From Providencia huaxiensis (GTDB lineage: Bacteria; Pseudomonadota; Gammaproteobacteria; Enterobacterales; Enterobacteriaceae): DNA of 64,000 nucleotides. Shown here piece after piece: positions 16,089 through 25,963 of this stretch. The notes below the pieces were generated by a model, which worked only from the letters and a program-made list of their open reading frames with translations, was not told the DNA's origin and ran no database searches. Position 1 is the first letter of the stretch, and every line of letters begins with the position of its first letter. A program made the position numbers and the translations under genes. Location of the stretch: assembly GCF_002843235.3 (NCBI RefSeq), contig NZ_CP031123.2, positions 1,860,001 to 1,924,000 on the forward strand, read 5' to 3'.

Positions 16089-19000
16089 AAGAACCACCCC
16101 AATTCAATAATGTAGGTGTTTTTATACTTAAAGTAGTCGCCTTTACTGTTTCGAATAACGGAGTAGTCCCCCTCATTGCTGTTTGTTTCGAACACACTAT
16201 TTTGCATATCAATACGCATTCCAGATTTACCCGGCACATAGTTAGGTGAGCGCATGTCAGTTTGGACAACAATACTGCCAATGACTGCCTTGTTAATAAA
16301 CGCTTCATTGATAAATACTTGACCATTTTCAACAAAGAAAACAGGCTCCAACTTGCCACTGGAAGGATTGAAAATACCGAATGTATCTGCACTGAAGCCA
16401 ATCTGCGTAACTACCTTTCCATTTGCCACCGTAGCGCCCATAAGAAACTTGGCGTCATAGTATTGGCCATTCCAATTAATACCGGTCTTAATTGTGTAAA
16501 TCGCAGAACCATTCCCTTTGTGATCGAAAATAGTTTGCCCACGCAATTCAATTGCTGCCTTATTCTCACCCACTTCTGATTTAATGAGCTCGTTAACTTC
16601 CGCTTGTGCTTCCTCATTGTCAGACACCGTTTTCTTAAGTGTTGTGATGGTTGCATTCACATCATTAAACTGCGTTTCTAGCTTTTCAATAGACTGTGCA
16701 AATGATTGGAATTTGTTAGCTGTAACAGTATCGAGTCGAGTAATAGACGCTTTTATTCTCAATTGCTCAACTGCTTGATTGCCATATTCCGCAGTCAGCT
16801 GCATCCCCATTTCCGCTAGTGAGCTTTCAGCATTGGCAATTGTGCGTGCTAGTTGATTGATTAGCGCTTCATTATCATTAAATCGGGATCCTGCTGTTTC
16901 AATATGCTTCGTTTGCGTCTCATCGATTTTAGCAATAGCCTCTTTTTGCTCTGTTACACGAGCGTCAATTGGTGCAAGCTTGTCATCAACTTGTTTAATC
17001 TCAGCTTTCACTTGTGAGATGTCTTTAGCTGTCGATTCTTCAAGTGTTGAAATAGATTCTTCCACTTTTAGAACTGCGGATGAGGTTTGCTCGTAGTCTG
17101 TTTTAACTTGCTGCTGCCAGCGTGCTAGCGCCTCCTGGTCTGATACTCTCACTTGTTCAAGTCGGAATATTTCAGATTTACGCGTGCCCTCTTCTTCGAA
17201 TAAACGCCATGAAACTTGATTTAACATCATTGTGTTGTTAAGTGTCGCTTCAGCCGCTTGCTCAAGTTGCAGTTGAACATTTCCTTGATTGAAGTCGATT
17301 TGCTCTTGCATTTGCTGGCCAGCTTCAGTGCTGAGGAATTTATCGCCGACAACCTCCAATATTTCATCAGCCCGATCCTCTGGCTTACCATTGGCTTCAA
17401 CAAACTGCGATTTTCCTACTGGGTTCACGGTTCTGACATAAATAAAATATGTCTGGCCAGCTTTAAGCTTTCTCCCCTGAATAACCCACATCGTGCCATT
17501 ACCAAGGTATTCAGCTAGCAACTCAACTTCATTGATATTCGCAATCTGTTTTTCGGAAAACCAAAACTCATACTGCAGGCGCAGCGCATTTTGCCCTCCC
17601 ACATGAGGAATAATCCCTAAACTGAAAAAGCCCGGCTCAACATCGATGTAAGACGGCGGTGGCGGTGGGTTAATATCAAATGAGACCGAGGCTTGTTCGC
17701 CCTTTTGCCCATCTTTATTTTGTGGTGCGACAGAGAGCAGGTAATTCCCTTGCGGTAAATTACCAATGCGATAACGGTTTTCTTGGGTTTTCGCGGTACC
17801 AACAATACGCCCCGCTTGAGTTAGTTTGAGGACAAAATCAACACCTCGAACCGCCGTTGCGGTTGTCCAGTTGGCTTCCACTTGCCAGTTGTCACTATCT
17901 GCACTGACTTCAACAGAGAGGTTTTCAACTGGAGGAATGTAGCCGCCCAATGGCGTGTCAGGCAACGGTTCAAATTTCACCCCCTGGTCAACCATGGCCT
18001 CTTTTTCGGGAACATGCTGAACTGCAATAACACCGTAAGTGCCATCACCCTTATCAGAAATCGTAATCGCCCTAAATAAACGACGAGCCAAATCGGGCTG
18101 GTTAATACCCCATACCGATTTTGTGGCGACACCTTTTGGTACCGATTCAACTTTAATTTGATTGTTGCCTAAGTACCCTGTCACTTTTACGTGCTCATAA
18201 CGGCCAGTGGCATTCATTAACGAAATAAAAGCGGTACCAGATTTAGGTTTTGTGACTTCTCTATCAAGCGTTAAAATCTTTTGAGTGGCATCGATGGCAA
18301 TGAGCCTACCGCCAATAGGGTCCTCGCCACCCACCCAGTCATTATCCATAATTTCGATAATGTCACCGGGAGTATGGCGTAGCCCTTCCGCGCCTACTTC
18401 AAACTCAACAGTTTGGGTCTCTAATTTTTCTGTCAATAATATCCACAGACCATAACGCCGAGCTTGTCCACGGCTTGTGCAGCCAAATGCATCAACTCGA
18501 AGCACGTTAAGACCAAACTGAGCAACCAATGCATCATCAGAGACTTGCTCAACACTGGTTTTCCAGCCGTTTTGCGGATCAATAAAGCGTACTTCAATAA
18601 CGGTATGACGAGCCTTTAATGGGCTAAAGCTGTAGTGGAAACGACCATTAACCACGTTTGCATTTGTGTAAGGCCAAACGACATCACTAGGGCGGTCTTG
18701 AACAAATGTCATTTGCAGCCCATTCCACACAGGCATGATGCGCATTATTGAGCACAGGTCACTGAAGTAATCATAAGCTTTGCGAATATCAGTAATATAA
18801 GCATTGCAGGTGACTCGAGGCTCTTTATTACCGAAGCCATCAGGTACCAGTTGATCGCAATATTGACCAATAACGTAAAGCGCAAACTTATCAACCTCAG
18901 CTATTTTCAGTCTTTTACCTAGCCCAAATCGCTTCGTTGTTAATAAGCTATACAGCACCCACGCAGGATTATTGGTATACGCAGGCTTAAACGTTCCATC

Positions 19001-19783
19001 CCAAATGCCACTGTATACGCGAGTTTCAGGATTATAATTGTTCGGCACTTGAACAATCAGCCCCCGAACTAAATAGTTACGTGTAGGATATTGATTACCA
19101 AACTGTTCACTTTCAAACGTTAGACCCGCGACTGCTGAGCCTGGATAGGTTTGATTAATATCGGTAATTTCGGTGTAACTTGACCAAATAGTATTATTTT
19201 GTAATTTATCGCTGTTGCTATCTGGCGTTAGACGAACCATGCGAATGCTAAAAGGTGGCGGTGGCAACTTATCGATAATCACAGCCATTAGGTATGGGGA
19301 ATTACTCCTTTTACCACGAATAGTGATATTTTTTTCAGTTACCCACGAACCATTACGTTGTACCTGAATTTGTAACTCAACTGATGTGCCAACACGATCC
19401 CCATTATCTTTCACTTCAACCAACGCTTGGGTGCCAAACGTTAACCGTAAGCGGTCAATATTTCGTGAAGTTATTGTGCGAGTTACAGGTGTGCTTTTTT
19501 TGATTTCAATACTGACAGGAGTTTCGCTTGATGATGATGAAAACCCCTCTAAGGCTGGTTGCTCTAAAGTGCCTGACACCCACTGAGCGGTCATGCCGTT
19601 TACATTGCTGTTACCAGAGGAGTCAATAACGGGAGTATTATTAAGATAAACCCCCTTTAAATCACCAACTGGTCCCTCAATTGGACCCTCACTCACTAAA
19701 TCAATAATTGATAATTTCTGCCGTGATGTTAAATCGTTTGGCGCCTCATAAGGAGTATGTTGTTTACCGCCGCCTTTACCCAT
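16085..19783 (-). CDS. J: Host specificity protein J (central tail tip)
   Basis: The 1232-residue protein is of the lambda J family. The N-terminal GKGGGKQHTPYEAPNDLTSRQKL and GPIEG segments are characteristic, followed by the hub domains, a fibronectin-like region (about residues 630-800) and a long helical part with EQIDFNQGNVQLQLEQAAEA heptads. The C terminus carries the receptor-binding tip. In lambda the last 150 or so residues determine the receptor (LamB). The C-terminal part here ends WNGQYYDAKFLMG onward, as in many enteric siphophages. It is immediately downstream of I. Confidence 0.92.
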   Translation of the reverse strand: MGKGGGKQHTPYEAPNDLTSRQKLSIIDLVSEGPIEGPVGDLKGVYLNNTPVIDSSGNSNVNGMTAQWVSGTLEQPALEGFSSSSSETPVSIEIKKSTPVTRTITSRNIDRLRLTFGTQALVEVKDNGDRVGTSVELQIQVQRNGSWVTEKNITIRGKRSNSPYLMAVIIDKLPPPPFSIRMVRLTPDSNSDKLQNNTIWSSYTEITDINQTYPGSAVAGLTFESEQFGNQYPTRNYLVRGLIVQVPNNYNPETRVYSGIWDGTFKPAYTNNPAWVLYSLLTTKRFGLGKRLKIAEVDKFALYVIGQYCDQLVPDGFGNKEPRVTCNAYITDIRKAYDYFSDLCSIMRIMPVWNGLQMTFVQDRPSDVVWPYTNANVVNGRFHYSFSPLKARHTVIEVRFIDPQNGWKTSVEQVSDDALVAQFGLNVLRVDAFGCTSRGQARRYGLWILLTEKLETQTVEFEVGAEGLRHTPGDIIEIMDNDWVGGEDPIGGRLIAIDATQKILTLDREVTKPKSGTAFISLMNATGRYEHVKVTGYLGNNQIKVESVPKGVATKSVWGINQPDLARRLFRAITISDKGDGTYGVIAVQHVPEKEAMVDQGVKFEPLPDTPLGGYIPPVENLSVEVSADSDNWQVEANWTTATAVRGVDFVLKLTQAGRIVGTAKTQENRYRIGNLPQGNYLLSVAPQNKDGQKGEQASVSFDINPPPPPSYIDVEPGFFSLGIIPHVGGQNALRLQYEFWFSEKQIANINEVELLAEYLGNGTMWVIQGRKLKAGQTYFIYVRTVNPVGKSQFVEANGKPEDRADEILEVVGDKFLSTEAGQQMQEQIDFNQGNVQLQLEQAAEATLNNTMMLNQVSWRLFEEEGTRKSEIFRLEQVRVSDQEALARWQQQVKTDYEQTSSAVLKVEESISTLEESTAKDISQVKAEIKQVDDKLAPIDARVTEQKEAIAKIDETQTKHIETAGSRFNDNEALINQLARTIANAESSLAEMGMQLTAEYGNQAVEQLRIKASITRLDTVTANKFQSFAQSIEKLETQFNDVNATITTLKKTVSDNEEAQAEVNELIKSEVGENKAAIELRGQTIFDHKGNGSAIYTIKTGINWNGQYYDAKFLMGATVANGKVVTQIGFSADTFGIFNPSSGKLEPVFFVENGQVFINEAFINKAVIGSIVVQTDMRSPNYVPGKSGMRIDMQNSVFETNSNEGDYSVIRNSKGDYFKYKNTYIIELGWFL

Positions 19784-19785
19784 GA

Positions 19786-20442
19786 TTACGTCTCCCCACT
19801 ACCACCGTGTTTACCCACATCAATATCTTTTGCGTCACCGTCATCCATGATTTCAATTGCTTGTGAAATCACCCTTGAGCCGCACATAATTTCACCGTAA
19901 GCAACCGGTACCGCCATCCCCTGCGCCACTGCGTTTTCGAGGTTGCTGAAGTACGTGTTCCCTTTTTCTTCTTCAGAACGTGACAAGTTGGCAGGTTTAG
20001 GCATCGGCGTTAACATCTGCGCGACACCACCAATCATCATTGCACCACCTGCCAGCATCATCGACGCGCCAAAACTCCAGCCAGCTGGGTTCCACCATCC
20101 GATCGCCAAAACGGCAGCGCCAGCAATAAACTGAAATGCGCCACCTGTTTTTGCACCCTCGATACGCGGAACAATATGAATTACCGCATTTGCCATCAAT
20201 GGCTCATGGACACGCTGATGTAATTCGCTTGGATCAACATCGGAGCCGCTAATGCGGATTTGGTACCAGCCATCACGGAATTGTTGTTTTAGATTGGGAA
20301 TTTGAAGAAATAAGGCATGAAGCCCTTCAGCTGCGGTTTTAATATTTAAATCGAATCGACGGCCAAATCGTTGCAGATCCCCATAAAAGCGGATGGTTGC
20401 CAGTCGCGGTAGCGCCAAATCGAGTGAGTCATTCGTTGCCAT
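19786..20442 (-). CDS. I: Tail assembly protein I
   Basis: The 218-residue product belongs to the lambda I family of tail-tip assembly factors. ATIRFYGDLQRFGRRFDL is the ubiquitin-like N-terminal segment, then a hydrophobic Gly/Ala-rich region (GGAFQFIAGAAVLAIGWW) and GNTYFSNLENAVAQGMAVPVAYGEI. It overlaps the end of K by 97 bp in another frame, an arrangement also known in lambda. It is not expected in the mature virion. Confidence 0.88.
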   Translation of the reverse strand: MATNDSLDLALPRLATIRFYGDLQRFGRRFDLNIKTAAEGLHALFLQIPNLKQQFRDGWYQIRISGSDVDPSELHQRVHEPLMANAVIHIVPRIEGAKTGGAFQFIAGAAVLAIGWWNPAGWSFGASMMLAGGAMMIGGVAQMLTPMPKPANLSRSEEEKGNTYFSNLENAVAQGMAVPVAYGEIMCGSRVISQAIEIMDDGDAKDIDVGKHGGSGET

Positions 20443-21074
20443 CTTTCGTTATAAACCTCACGTTTGCTCAGTTGATTAGGGACGTGGTGTAGGATTGTTT
20501 GATCACCAAGGTAGATTGCGGCATGATTTGCGCGGGAACTGGCGTAACAACACAAAATAATATCGCCGGGCTGGATGTCTTTTTTAACTTGCTTAAAGCC
20601 ATTTTTCGCTAAGTTATCTAAATAGAGTTCCTTCCCTTGTCGCCACCAATTGTCTTCGCGCTCAAAATCTGGCAACGAGCAGCCTGCCAAATGGTAAGCG
20701 TCACGGAATAGGCCATAACAATCTGTAGAGCCATGAATAAACTCACGGCCTAATAACTTAGGTACGCACTCAAATTTGATAATTTTTTCATCGCAAACCA
20801 GCCGCCATGGGAGGTTTGTTTTTAACTGGTGCGCTCTATCTGCTGTACTTAAATAGGGATTGCCACTGGGGTGACTATGAACAATAGCGATGACTTCGCC
20901 GATCTGGCTAGCTTGAATATAGTCCTCGGCCGCAATTGAAAAATGATTTTCAGGGTCGATATGTTGGTTTTCACAAGGAATATAAATCTCGGTACCGTCT
21001 TGAATAATCACAAGGCCACACGATTCCTGTGGCGTCATGCGTTTTGCATGTTCCAAAATAGTTTGTTCTAACAT
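20346..21074 (-). CDS. K: Tail tip assembly protein K (JAB protease plus NlpC/P60)
   Basis: The 242-residue protein has two enzymatic domains. An N-terminal JAMM/MPN domain has Glu17, VHSHPSG (His66, His68) and Asp79. A C-terminal NlpC/P60 domain has Cys118 in GSTDCYGLFRDAY and His183 in NHAAIYLGD. Lambda K has the same build and is needed for tail-tip assembly; the NlpC/P60 part probably cleaves peptidoglycan. All key residues are present. Confidence 0.92.
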   Translation of the reverse strand: MLEQTILEHAKRMTPQESCGLVIIQDGTEIYIPCENQHIDPENHFSIAAEDYIQASQIGEVIAIVHSHPSGNPYLSTADRAHQLKTNLPWRLVCDEKIIKFECVPKLLGREFIHGSTDCYGLFRDAYHLAGCSLPDFEREDNWWRQGKELYLDNLAKNGFKQVKKDIQPGDIILCCYASSRANHAAIYLGDQTILHHVPNQLSKREVYNERWQRMTHSIWRYRDWQPSAFMGICNDLAVDSI

Positions 21075-21082
21075 GGGGATCC

Positions 21083-21781
21083 TTATTGACTGAGGCGAGA
21101 CGAAGAGAGGAAGCAGCCTATTCGGTGTGCGTTATTCCTTAATTTACAATCAGATAAGCGCTTACCGCATTTATCTTTACTGGGGTCTTGAGTTGGGTTG
21201 CCGAGCTCATCAGCAACCGGCTCTCCTTTATACCCGCACTCTTCAGAGCGATAGCCAAAATTACACACATCAGAAAGAATGACTCGAGCTGGAAAAGTGG
21301 CACCATCTGTTTCCGTTGGGGCAGCAAGTTCCCATGTTGCTGTTTCAGCATTAAGGCTGGTTAGTTGCTCAATGACCCATCGGCTAACTTGCTCTTGCGT
21401 TGGATCCGCATTGTCATTGCCACCAGCAAAATTAGCTGCATCAAGGAATTGCGCTGTCGTTTTACGACGAATAACAATACCCCCTAACCCTGAGTTTAGG
21501 CGGCTAGCGATACCAAAAATTAGGCCGAACAAATTAGACAGTGAAATGGTTGGGCGTGTAGATGGGCCTTTGCCATTTAAATCAAAACCATCCCCCATGA
21601 TGGGATAAGGCTCATATTCTTGGCCTTGCCAAATAACCGGCCCTGATGATTCATTGGTACCGTTGTGGAATCGATACCGAATTCCACCTATATTTGTTAG
21701 GTCTATTTCATAGAGTATAATTTCTGCTTCTGCTTCAAGTTTCGTTGTCGCGATAAGCAACTCTGGTGGGATGTTATGCAT
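21083..21781 (-). CDS. L: Minor tail protein L
   Basis: The 232-residue protein follows lambda gpL: IPPELLIATTKLEAEAEIILYEIDL at the N terminus and a cysteine-rich C-terminal domain (VCNFGYRSEECGY, KDKCGKRLSDCKLR and IGCF). In lambda gpL four of these cysteines hold an iron-sulphur cluster in the tail tip, and the spacing here fits. A moron separates it from gene M, whereas the two are adjacent in lambda. Confidence 0.9.
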   Translation of the reverse strand: MHNIPPELLIATTKLEAEAEIILYEIDLTNIGGIRYRFHNGTNESSGPVIWQGQEYEPYPIMGDGFDLNGKGPSTRPTISLSNLFGLIFGIASRLNSGLGGIVIRRKTTAQFLDAANFAGGNDNADPTQEQVSRWVIEQLTSLNAETATWELAAPTETDGATFPARVILSDVCNFGYRSEECGYKGEPVADELGNPTQDPSKDKCGKRLSDCKLRNNAHRIGCFLSSSRLSQ

Positions 21782-21795
21782 TTATTTTGCCCATA

Positions 21796-21818
21796 AAAAA
21801 ACCACCCGAGGGTGGTTT
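21796..21818 (-). terminator. Terminator after the secreted moron
   Basis: On the minus strand AACCACCC and GGGTGGTT pair and are followed by seven T. It closes the moron transcription unit and must be read through for L and J expression. Confidence 0.8.
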
Positions 21819-21834
21819 ATAAAGTATCTAGCTA

Positions 21835-22134
21835 TTACTCCGATTTGATTTCAGCCATGTTCTTATCATATTGACCTTGAATATAATCAAACATTTCTAC
21901 GGAGTCGTCACATTCCTTTCCTTTTTCACTGTTAAGTTTACATCTGTAGTATGTCAGCGTGCTGATGCTAGTCATAGCACTTAGATTTTCTATTTGCCAC
22001 TTACAGAATTTAGGATCTTTATGGTCAGAGCAAGCCTCTTTCACCATTTTAATAAAAAAATCCTTTCCTGATTCATTATCTGATGCAATTGCAATAAACG
22101 GCAATAACATTATTAGAAATACAAATCTATTCAT
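21835..22134 (-). CDS. Secreted small protein, moron between tail genes M and L
   Basis: The 99-residue product has a clear Sec signal (NRFVFLIMLLPFIAIAS) and an acidic mature chain with four Cys (ACSDHKDPKFCKWQ, YRCKLN and KECDD), which could form two disulphides in the periplasm. SD AAAGGAG is upstream. It has its own promoter region and terminator, the definition of a moron: a gene expressed from the lysogen independently of the phage programme. I do not recognise the family. Confidence 0.75.
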   Translation of the reverse strand: MNRFVFLIMLLPFIAIASDNESGKDFFIKMVKEACSDHKDPKFCKWQIENLSAMTSISTLTYYRCKLNSEKGKECDDSVEMFDYIQGQYDKNMAEIKSE

Positions 22135-22189
22135 TACCCAACAGCTCCTTTGTTATTTTTTTATAAATTAGCTCATGATTTTAACTCGT

Positions 22190-22218
22190 TAGATTGCAGT
22201 GTAATCACTAACTGTCAA
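22190..22218 (-). promoter_or_regulatory. Probable constitutive promoter of the secreted moron
   Basis: On the minus strand a perfect -35 TTGACA (22213-22218) is followed by a weaker -10 (TCTAAC at 19 bp, or AATCTA at 17 bp), about 60 nt upstream of the moron start. Confidence 0.5.
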
Positions 22219-22282
22219 TGGTAGCTTATGAGTTATGATATTTAAAGAATGCAAATAAATCACAAAGTGATCATCTCAACTA

Positions 22283-22609
22283 TCAGAGCACTTCTTCAAA
22301 TTCGGCACTTATTGTTTTGCGGATATTGCCGCTGTCTGAAGACCATTTTTTACAAACCACTACAACTGCAGGCTTATTTTTAGTCGGTTGAAATAAAAAT
22401 GATTTTACCCCTCCATGGCGCTTTAAAAAATCTAACGCCTGATTAGCCTTTTCTGGTGTGAGAGATAGGTTCACATTGAATTTTTCAAGCTGTGAGTTTA
22501 GCCCATCAGGTTTACGTTGTTCATACCCATCACCAAAACTAACAGTTCTGACTCGGGGAGAGGATTCTGTTCCCATCCCCGGTTTAATAGGCCAGTTAAA
22601 TGCTTCCAT
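22283..22609 (-). CDS. M: Minor tail protein M
   Basis: The 108-residue protein matches the lambda gpM family: FNWPIKPGMGTESSPRVRTVSFGDGYEQR at the N terminus is the signature, with ALDFLKRHGGVKSFLFQP later. It forms part of the tail-tip cone between tape measure and L. It lies 45 bp downstream of the tape-measure gene. The length is normal. Confidence 0.92.
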   Translation of the reverse strand: MEAFNWPIKPGMGTESSPRVRTVSFGDGYEQRKPDGLNSQLEKFNVNLSLTPEKANQALDFLKRHGGVKSFLFQPTKNKPAVVVVCKKWSSDSGNIRKTISAEFEEVL

Positions 22610-22654
22610 TAACCCTCCATTATTCAGCCCTCAAAGGAGGGCTTTATGCTATGG

Positions 22655-25651
22655 TTACGCTGAAAATGAACCACCATCACGGCGCTGAGATCTCAAATAA
22701 TCCTCAGCTCCTTTTTTACCCACTTCATAAACTGCTTTAAGTGCTTGAGGTCCAATCTCACCATTTGATCCGTCATTCTGAATGGTGACATGATTGGTTT
22801 GATAAAAATCACCAGAATTCGACTTAGCATTCCCAGCAATAACTCCTAGCTTCCCATCGATTCCCCTACGTAAAGGTAATATCGCCTCTGGTCCTGCTTC
22901 ACCCATTAATCCAGCGCCCCGAGCAAACGGGAATAAAGTTGGCTGTGATACAATTTGTCCACTGTACGCACTAAGACCAGGAGAGTTGTATACGCCCCCT
23001 TTTGCGTTAGCAGTAACACCACCAAAGCCAAAGGCTTCAAATCCTTTAACAATACTCATTTTGATAGCAATTTCCGCTAGCATTTTCAAAATTGATTTAG
23101 TGAAGTCTTTAAAGTTGGCTTGTCCATCCACTAGCACGCTAGACAGTGTGGAACTAAATCCATTTAATGTCGCTGATGTAACGCTTTGAATTTGCGCATT
23201 AGCATCTAAGGCTGCATCCCGATAATCACCCCAAGCTGTTTTCATGCCAGCCATCCAATCTTGCTTTGCAGCATCTTCTTGGGCAAACGTGGATAGTTTT
23301 GCACCCTCAACTTTCCCCCACTGCGGAGTATTGCCATAGGTTGAGCGTAACTGCTCTATTTCGAGTGCCCGTTGAAGTTCTAAGGATGATTTACCTAGTG
23401 AATCAGCAATAGCTTTTTGTCGTGCTTCTTGCTGTTTGACGTATTTATCAGCCTGATCTTGCAATTTATTAAGATGTTCTTGCTTGGAAATTTGGTCGCC
23501 CAAATCAGCTAATTTCATCTTATTGGCTAAAATACTTTCTTTATTTTTTAATAAAGATTGTTCATCAAGGGATAATTTACGAGTTTTGCTTGCCTCCTCT
23601 AAAACATTAAATTTGGCTTGTTCTAGCTGTAAATTTTTACGCTGCTGACTAATAAAGTCAGTGGTCGAGGAGTGCTGTTCAAGCAGCTTTAACTGAGCCT
23701 GAAGAGAGGTAACTTCAGCTTGTGCTGATTCATCGTTACGCGTTCCCATATCAGGGCGAAATACCTTACCTTTCGGTGTATTCGGCACTTTTCGATCTGC
23801 ATACTTTCGCTCAATGTCTGCCTTGTATTCCTGATATTTTTCCTCTCCCAACGCTTTTCTGTCAAACTCTAATTTTTCTAACTCTTTCTTCCTTTGGGTT
23901 TCTCTTGAAGAAAATTTGTTTGCATATTCATTTTGAATTTGGATCTTGCGCTTTTGGCTCTCTTCCTCTCTTCTTTCTGACAGCTTTCTTGCATTTTCCA
24001 TGTCTTGCTGATATTTTTTTTCCTTCAGCTCAAGAAGCTCATATCTTAGATCATCAGCTGTTTGCCCTGTTTTGTTGAAGTGAAGACCTTTGGATACAGG
24101 ATTTATTTGGAAATCAACAAGCTTTTCTTCATATTCCCTTATTTGTTGGTCAAGCGTTTTGGCTCTTCCTAAGTCAAGCATTGCATCCCATGCGCCTACA
24201 ACCATATCTTTAACGCCAGCCCAAGCAGATTCTAAGAAACCTAAGTTTTCAACAATTTGAGACGTTCTGTCTCTCATTGAATTAGCATAAGATTCCATCG
24301 CAATCTTAGCTGCATCAGATGTTCGCCCTTGTTCTTCAAGCGTGGTTATTTGCTCAAGTTGCGTTGCCGTTAAAAAGTGGAGAGACTTATCCAATTCCAT
24401 AACAGCTTGAACCGGCTGATCTTTGAGTCGCTGAAATTGCTTGATAGTTTCATCGATAGATTGCCCTGTGGCCTTTTCCATTTTTGCCGCAACGCCAGCA
24501 ACCATGCCTACCTGTGAGCCAGTGAACGAACCCGAACCAACGACTTGTGCCAGCGCATCAGCCATTTTGTACTGCGTGATACCGTCACCCGAAAGTGACC
24601 TTGCTAATTCATTAAGTTGGCCTTTGGTTTTAGCGGCATAGTTGCCCGTTAAAATAAGCTGTTTATTGTACTCGCTGAGCTCTTTAGACCCTTGATAAGC
24701 AGCAACACCAAATGCCGTTAATGCGCCGGCACCACCAAACATGGCCACTTTCCATGGTGTAATTAAAGATGTGATCGCTTTAAGTGAATTACCAAACCCA
24801 CCAAAAGAGTCTTTAATTTGACCTCCCTGCTGAACTGCGACTAACCACGGCGGCATACCAGAAGCCAAAGAAGTGACAATATCGGTCATTTGCATCGGTA
24901 GCTGTCGCATTGCTTGCCGATACTGGCCAGAGCTAATCGTTACACCTTTTAACGCTACGTTTTGTTTTTCAAGTTTGCGAATGTAAACATCTGCTGAGCT
25001 TGAAACGCCAAGCTGTGCCGCTTGGATACGTAACATTTCAGTGCGAGACAAGTTCTGTTGAGTCACCTGTTCTTTTAGCTTGTTAATAAAACGCTGCTTG
25101 GCCTGCGTTTGCTCCTCTTCGGCTCTTGTGGTTGTTTTAATTATCCCACCGATTCGATTTTGAAGTGTCGCATACTCTTTACCAACTAGGAGCCCGTTTT
25201 GTAAGTCTCTGTTAAGACGCTGGCGTATTGCTTGGGCTTCTTCAAGTCCTTTGTTGTACTTTTGCAATGCATCCATTTGCGCATCATACTGTGCAACAAG
25301 TCCAGTATTTGATTCGGGACGCTTTCCTTTACGCATCTCTTCTTCAAAAATGCGCTTCACATCTCGATGGTTCTTTTCAACGGCGCGTGCTTCTGCTTCA
25401 AGCTCTGAAATTTTTTGTTGATGCGCCGCTGCGGACGCGTCACTAAACTGTTTGAGTTGGGATTGTCGCTTTCTCTGCCTTTCACTTTCCTTTGCTGCAA
25501 TTCGGTCTAATGCATCTTGGCGCATTTTCGCAAATCGCTGGTCATCACGCTCCTGTTTTTCCAGCATACGCTGAACTCGACCAGGGGTTTCACGAACCTC
25601 CGTGTCATTGACTCCAATCTTAATCTCAAGATCCGCTATTTGGTTGCTCAT
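22655..25651 (-). CDS. H: Tail tape measure protein H
   Basis: The 998-residue protein sets tail length and is ejected during infection. Start at 25651 is set by a strong SD GGAGGGG six bases upstream and the SNQIADLEIKIGV N terminus; the frame stays open 22 codons further. It has a long charged coiled coil (residues about 30-230), the family core RQLPMQMTDIVTSLASG, two hydrophobic segments near TPWKVAMFGGAGALTAFGVAAY, more coiled coil and a Gly-rich C-terminal part. Its start overlaps gene T by 26 bp. Confidence 0.93.
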   Translation of the reverse strand: MSNQIADLEIKIGVNDTEVRETPGRVQRMLEKQERDDQRFAKMRQDALDRIAAKESERQRKRQSQLKQFSDASAAAHQQKISELEAEARAVEKNHRDVKRIFEEEMRKGKRPESNTGLVAQYDAQMDALQKYNKGLEEAQAIRQRLNRDLQNGLLVGKEYATLQNRIGGIIKTTTRAEEEQTQAKQRFINKLKEQVTQQNLSRTEMLRIQAAQLGVSSSADVYIRKLEKQNVALKGVTISSGQYRQAMRQLPMQMTDIVTSLASGMPPWLVAVQQGGQIKDSFGGFGNSLKAITSLITPWKVAMFGGAGALTAFGVAAYQGSKELSEYNKQLILTGNYAAKTKGQLNELARSLSGDGITQYKMADALAQVVGSGSFTGSQVGMVAGVAAKMEKATGQSIDETIKQFQRLKDQPVQAVMELDKSLHFLTATQLEQITTLEEQGRTSDAAKIAMESYANSMRDRTSQIVENLGFLESAWAGVKDMVVGAWDAMLDLGRAKTLDQQIREYEEKLVDFQINPVSKGLHFNKTGQTADDLRYELLELKEKKYQQDMENARKLSERREEESQKRKIQIQNEYANKFSSRETQRKKELEKLEFDRKALGEEKYQEYKADIERKYADRKVPNTPKGKVFRPDMGTRNDESAQAEVTSLQAQLKLLEQHSSTTDFISQQRKNLQLEQAKFNVLEEASKTRKLSLDEQSLLKNKESILANKMKLADLGDQISKQEHLNKLQDQADKYVKQQEARQKAIADSLGKSSLELQRALEIEQLRSTYGNTPQWGKVEGAKLSTFAQEDAAKQDWMAGMKTAWGDYRDAALDANAQIQSVTSATLNGFSSTLSSVLVDGQANFKDFTKSILKMLAEIAIKMSIVKGFEAFGFGGVTANAKGGVYNSPGLSAYSGQIVSQPTLFPFARGAGLMGEAGPEAILPLRRGIDGKLGVIAGNAKSNSGDFYQTNHVTIQNDGSNGEIGPQALKAVYEVGKKGAEDYLRSQRRDGGSFSA

Positions 25652-25949
25652 ATCGCACCCCTCCGACAATTCCCTCGCCGATTGTCTGCAGTGTTTCGTC
25701 TGACATTTCTGTATCACTCGCCTCTACATCGGTCAGTAACATAAAATCGATTAACTCAGTATCACCACCAAACATGGTCTGAAATACGGTTTTCTGTAAT
25801 GCAGCAAATTCGGTATCAATAAGCTGAGGCGTGAACGGTACTTTGCTGAAATGGTCGGTCCAATCGCTATACTCGGTTGCACTGATTTCATCTAGCATTC
25901 GTCGCCAGTCAGGTCGCCCAAATTCACGCGCCAGTCGCAAAGCAAACAC
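25626..25949 (-). CDS. T: Tail assembly protein T, expressed as a G-T frameshift fusion
   Basis: This frame encodes the T part of the G-T tail chaperone (VFALRLAREFGRPDW and on). It is not normally started by itself. In the -1 frame relative to G, reading from the slippery site at 25967-25973 gives GKVVARERVFALRLAREFG, continuous with lambda T. The GTG at 25949 is inside that stretch. In lambda the rare G-T product loads onto the tape measure during tail-tube polymerisation. Confidence 0.88.
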   Translation of the reverse strand: MFALRLAREFGRPDWRRMLDEISATEYSDWTDHFSKVPFTPQLIDTEFAALQKTVFQTMFGGDTELIDFMLLTDVEASDTEMSDETLQTIGEGIVGGVRYEQPNSGS

Positions 25950-25963
25950 ACGTTCACGCGCGA

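Noticed and set aside
16857..17096. Plus-strand open frames inside gene J and the tape-measure gene
   Set aside because: They are antisense to strongly coding helical regions and reflect codon bias, with no ribosome sites.
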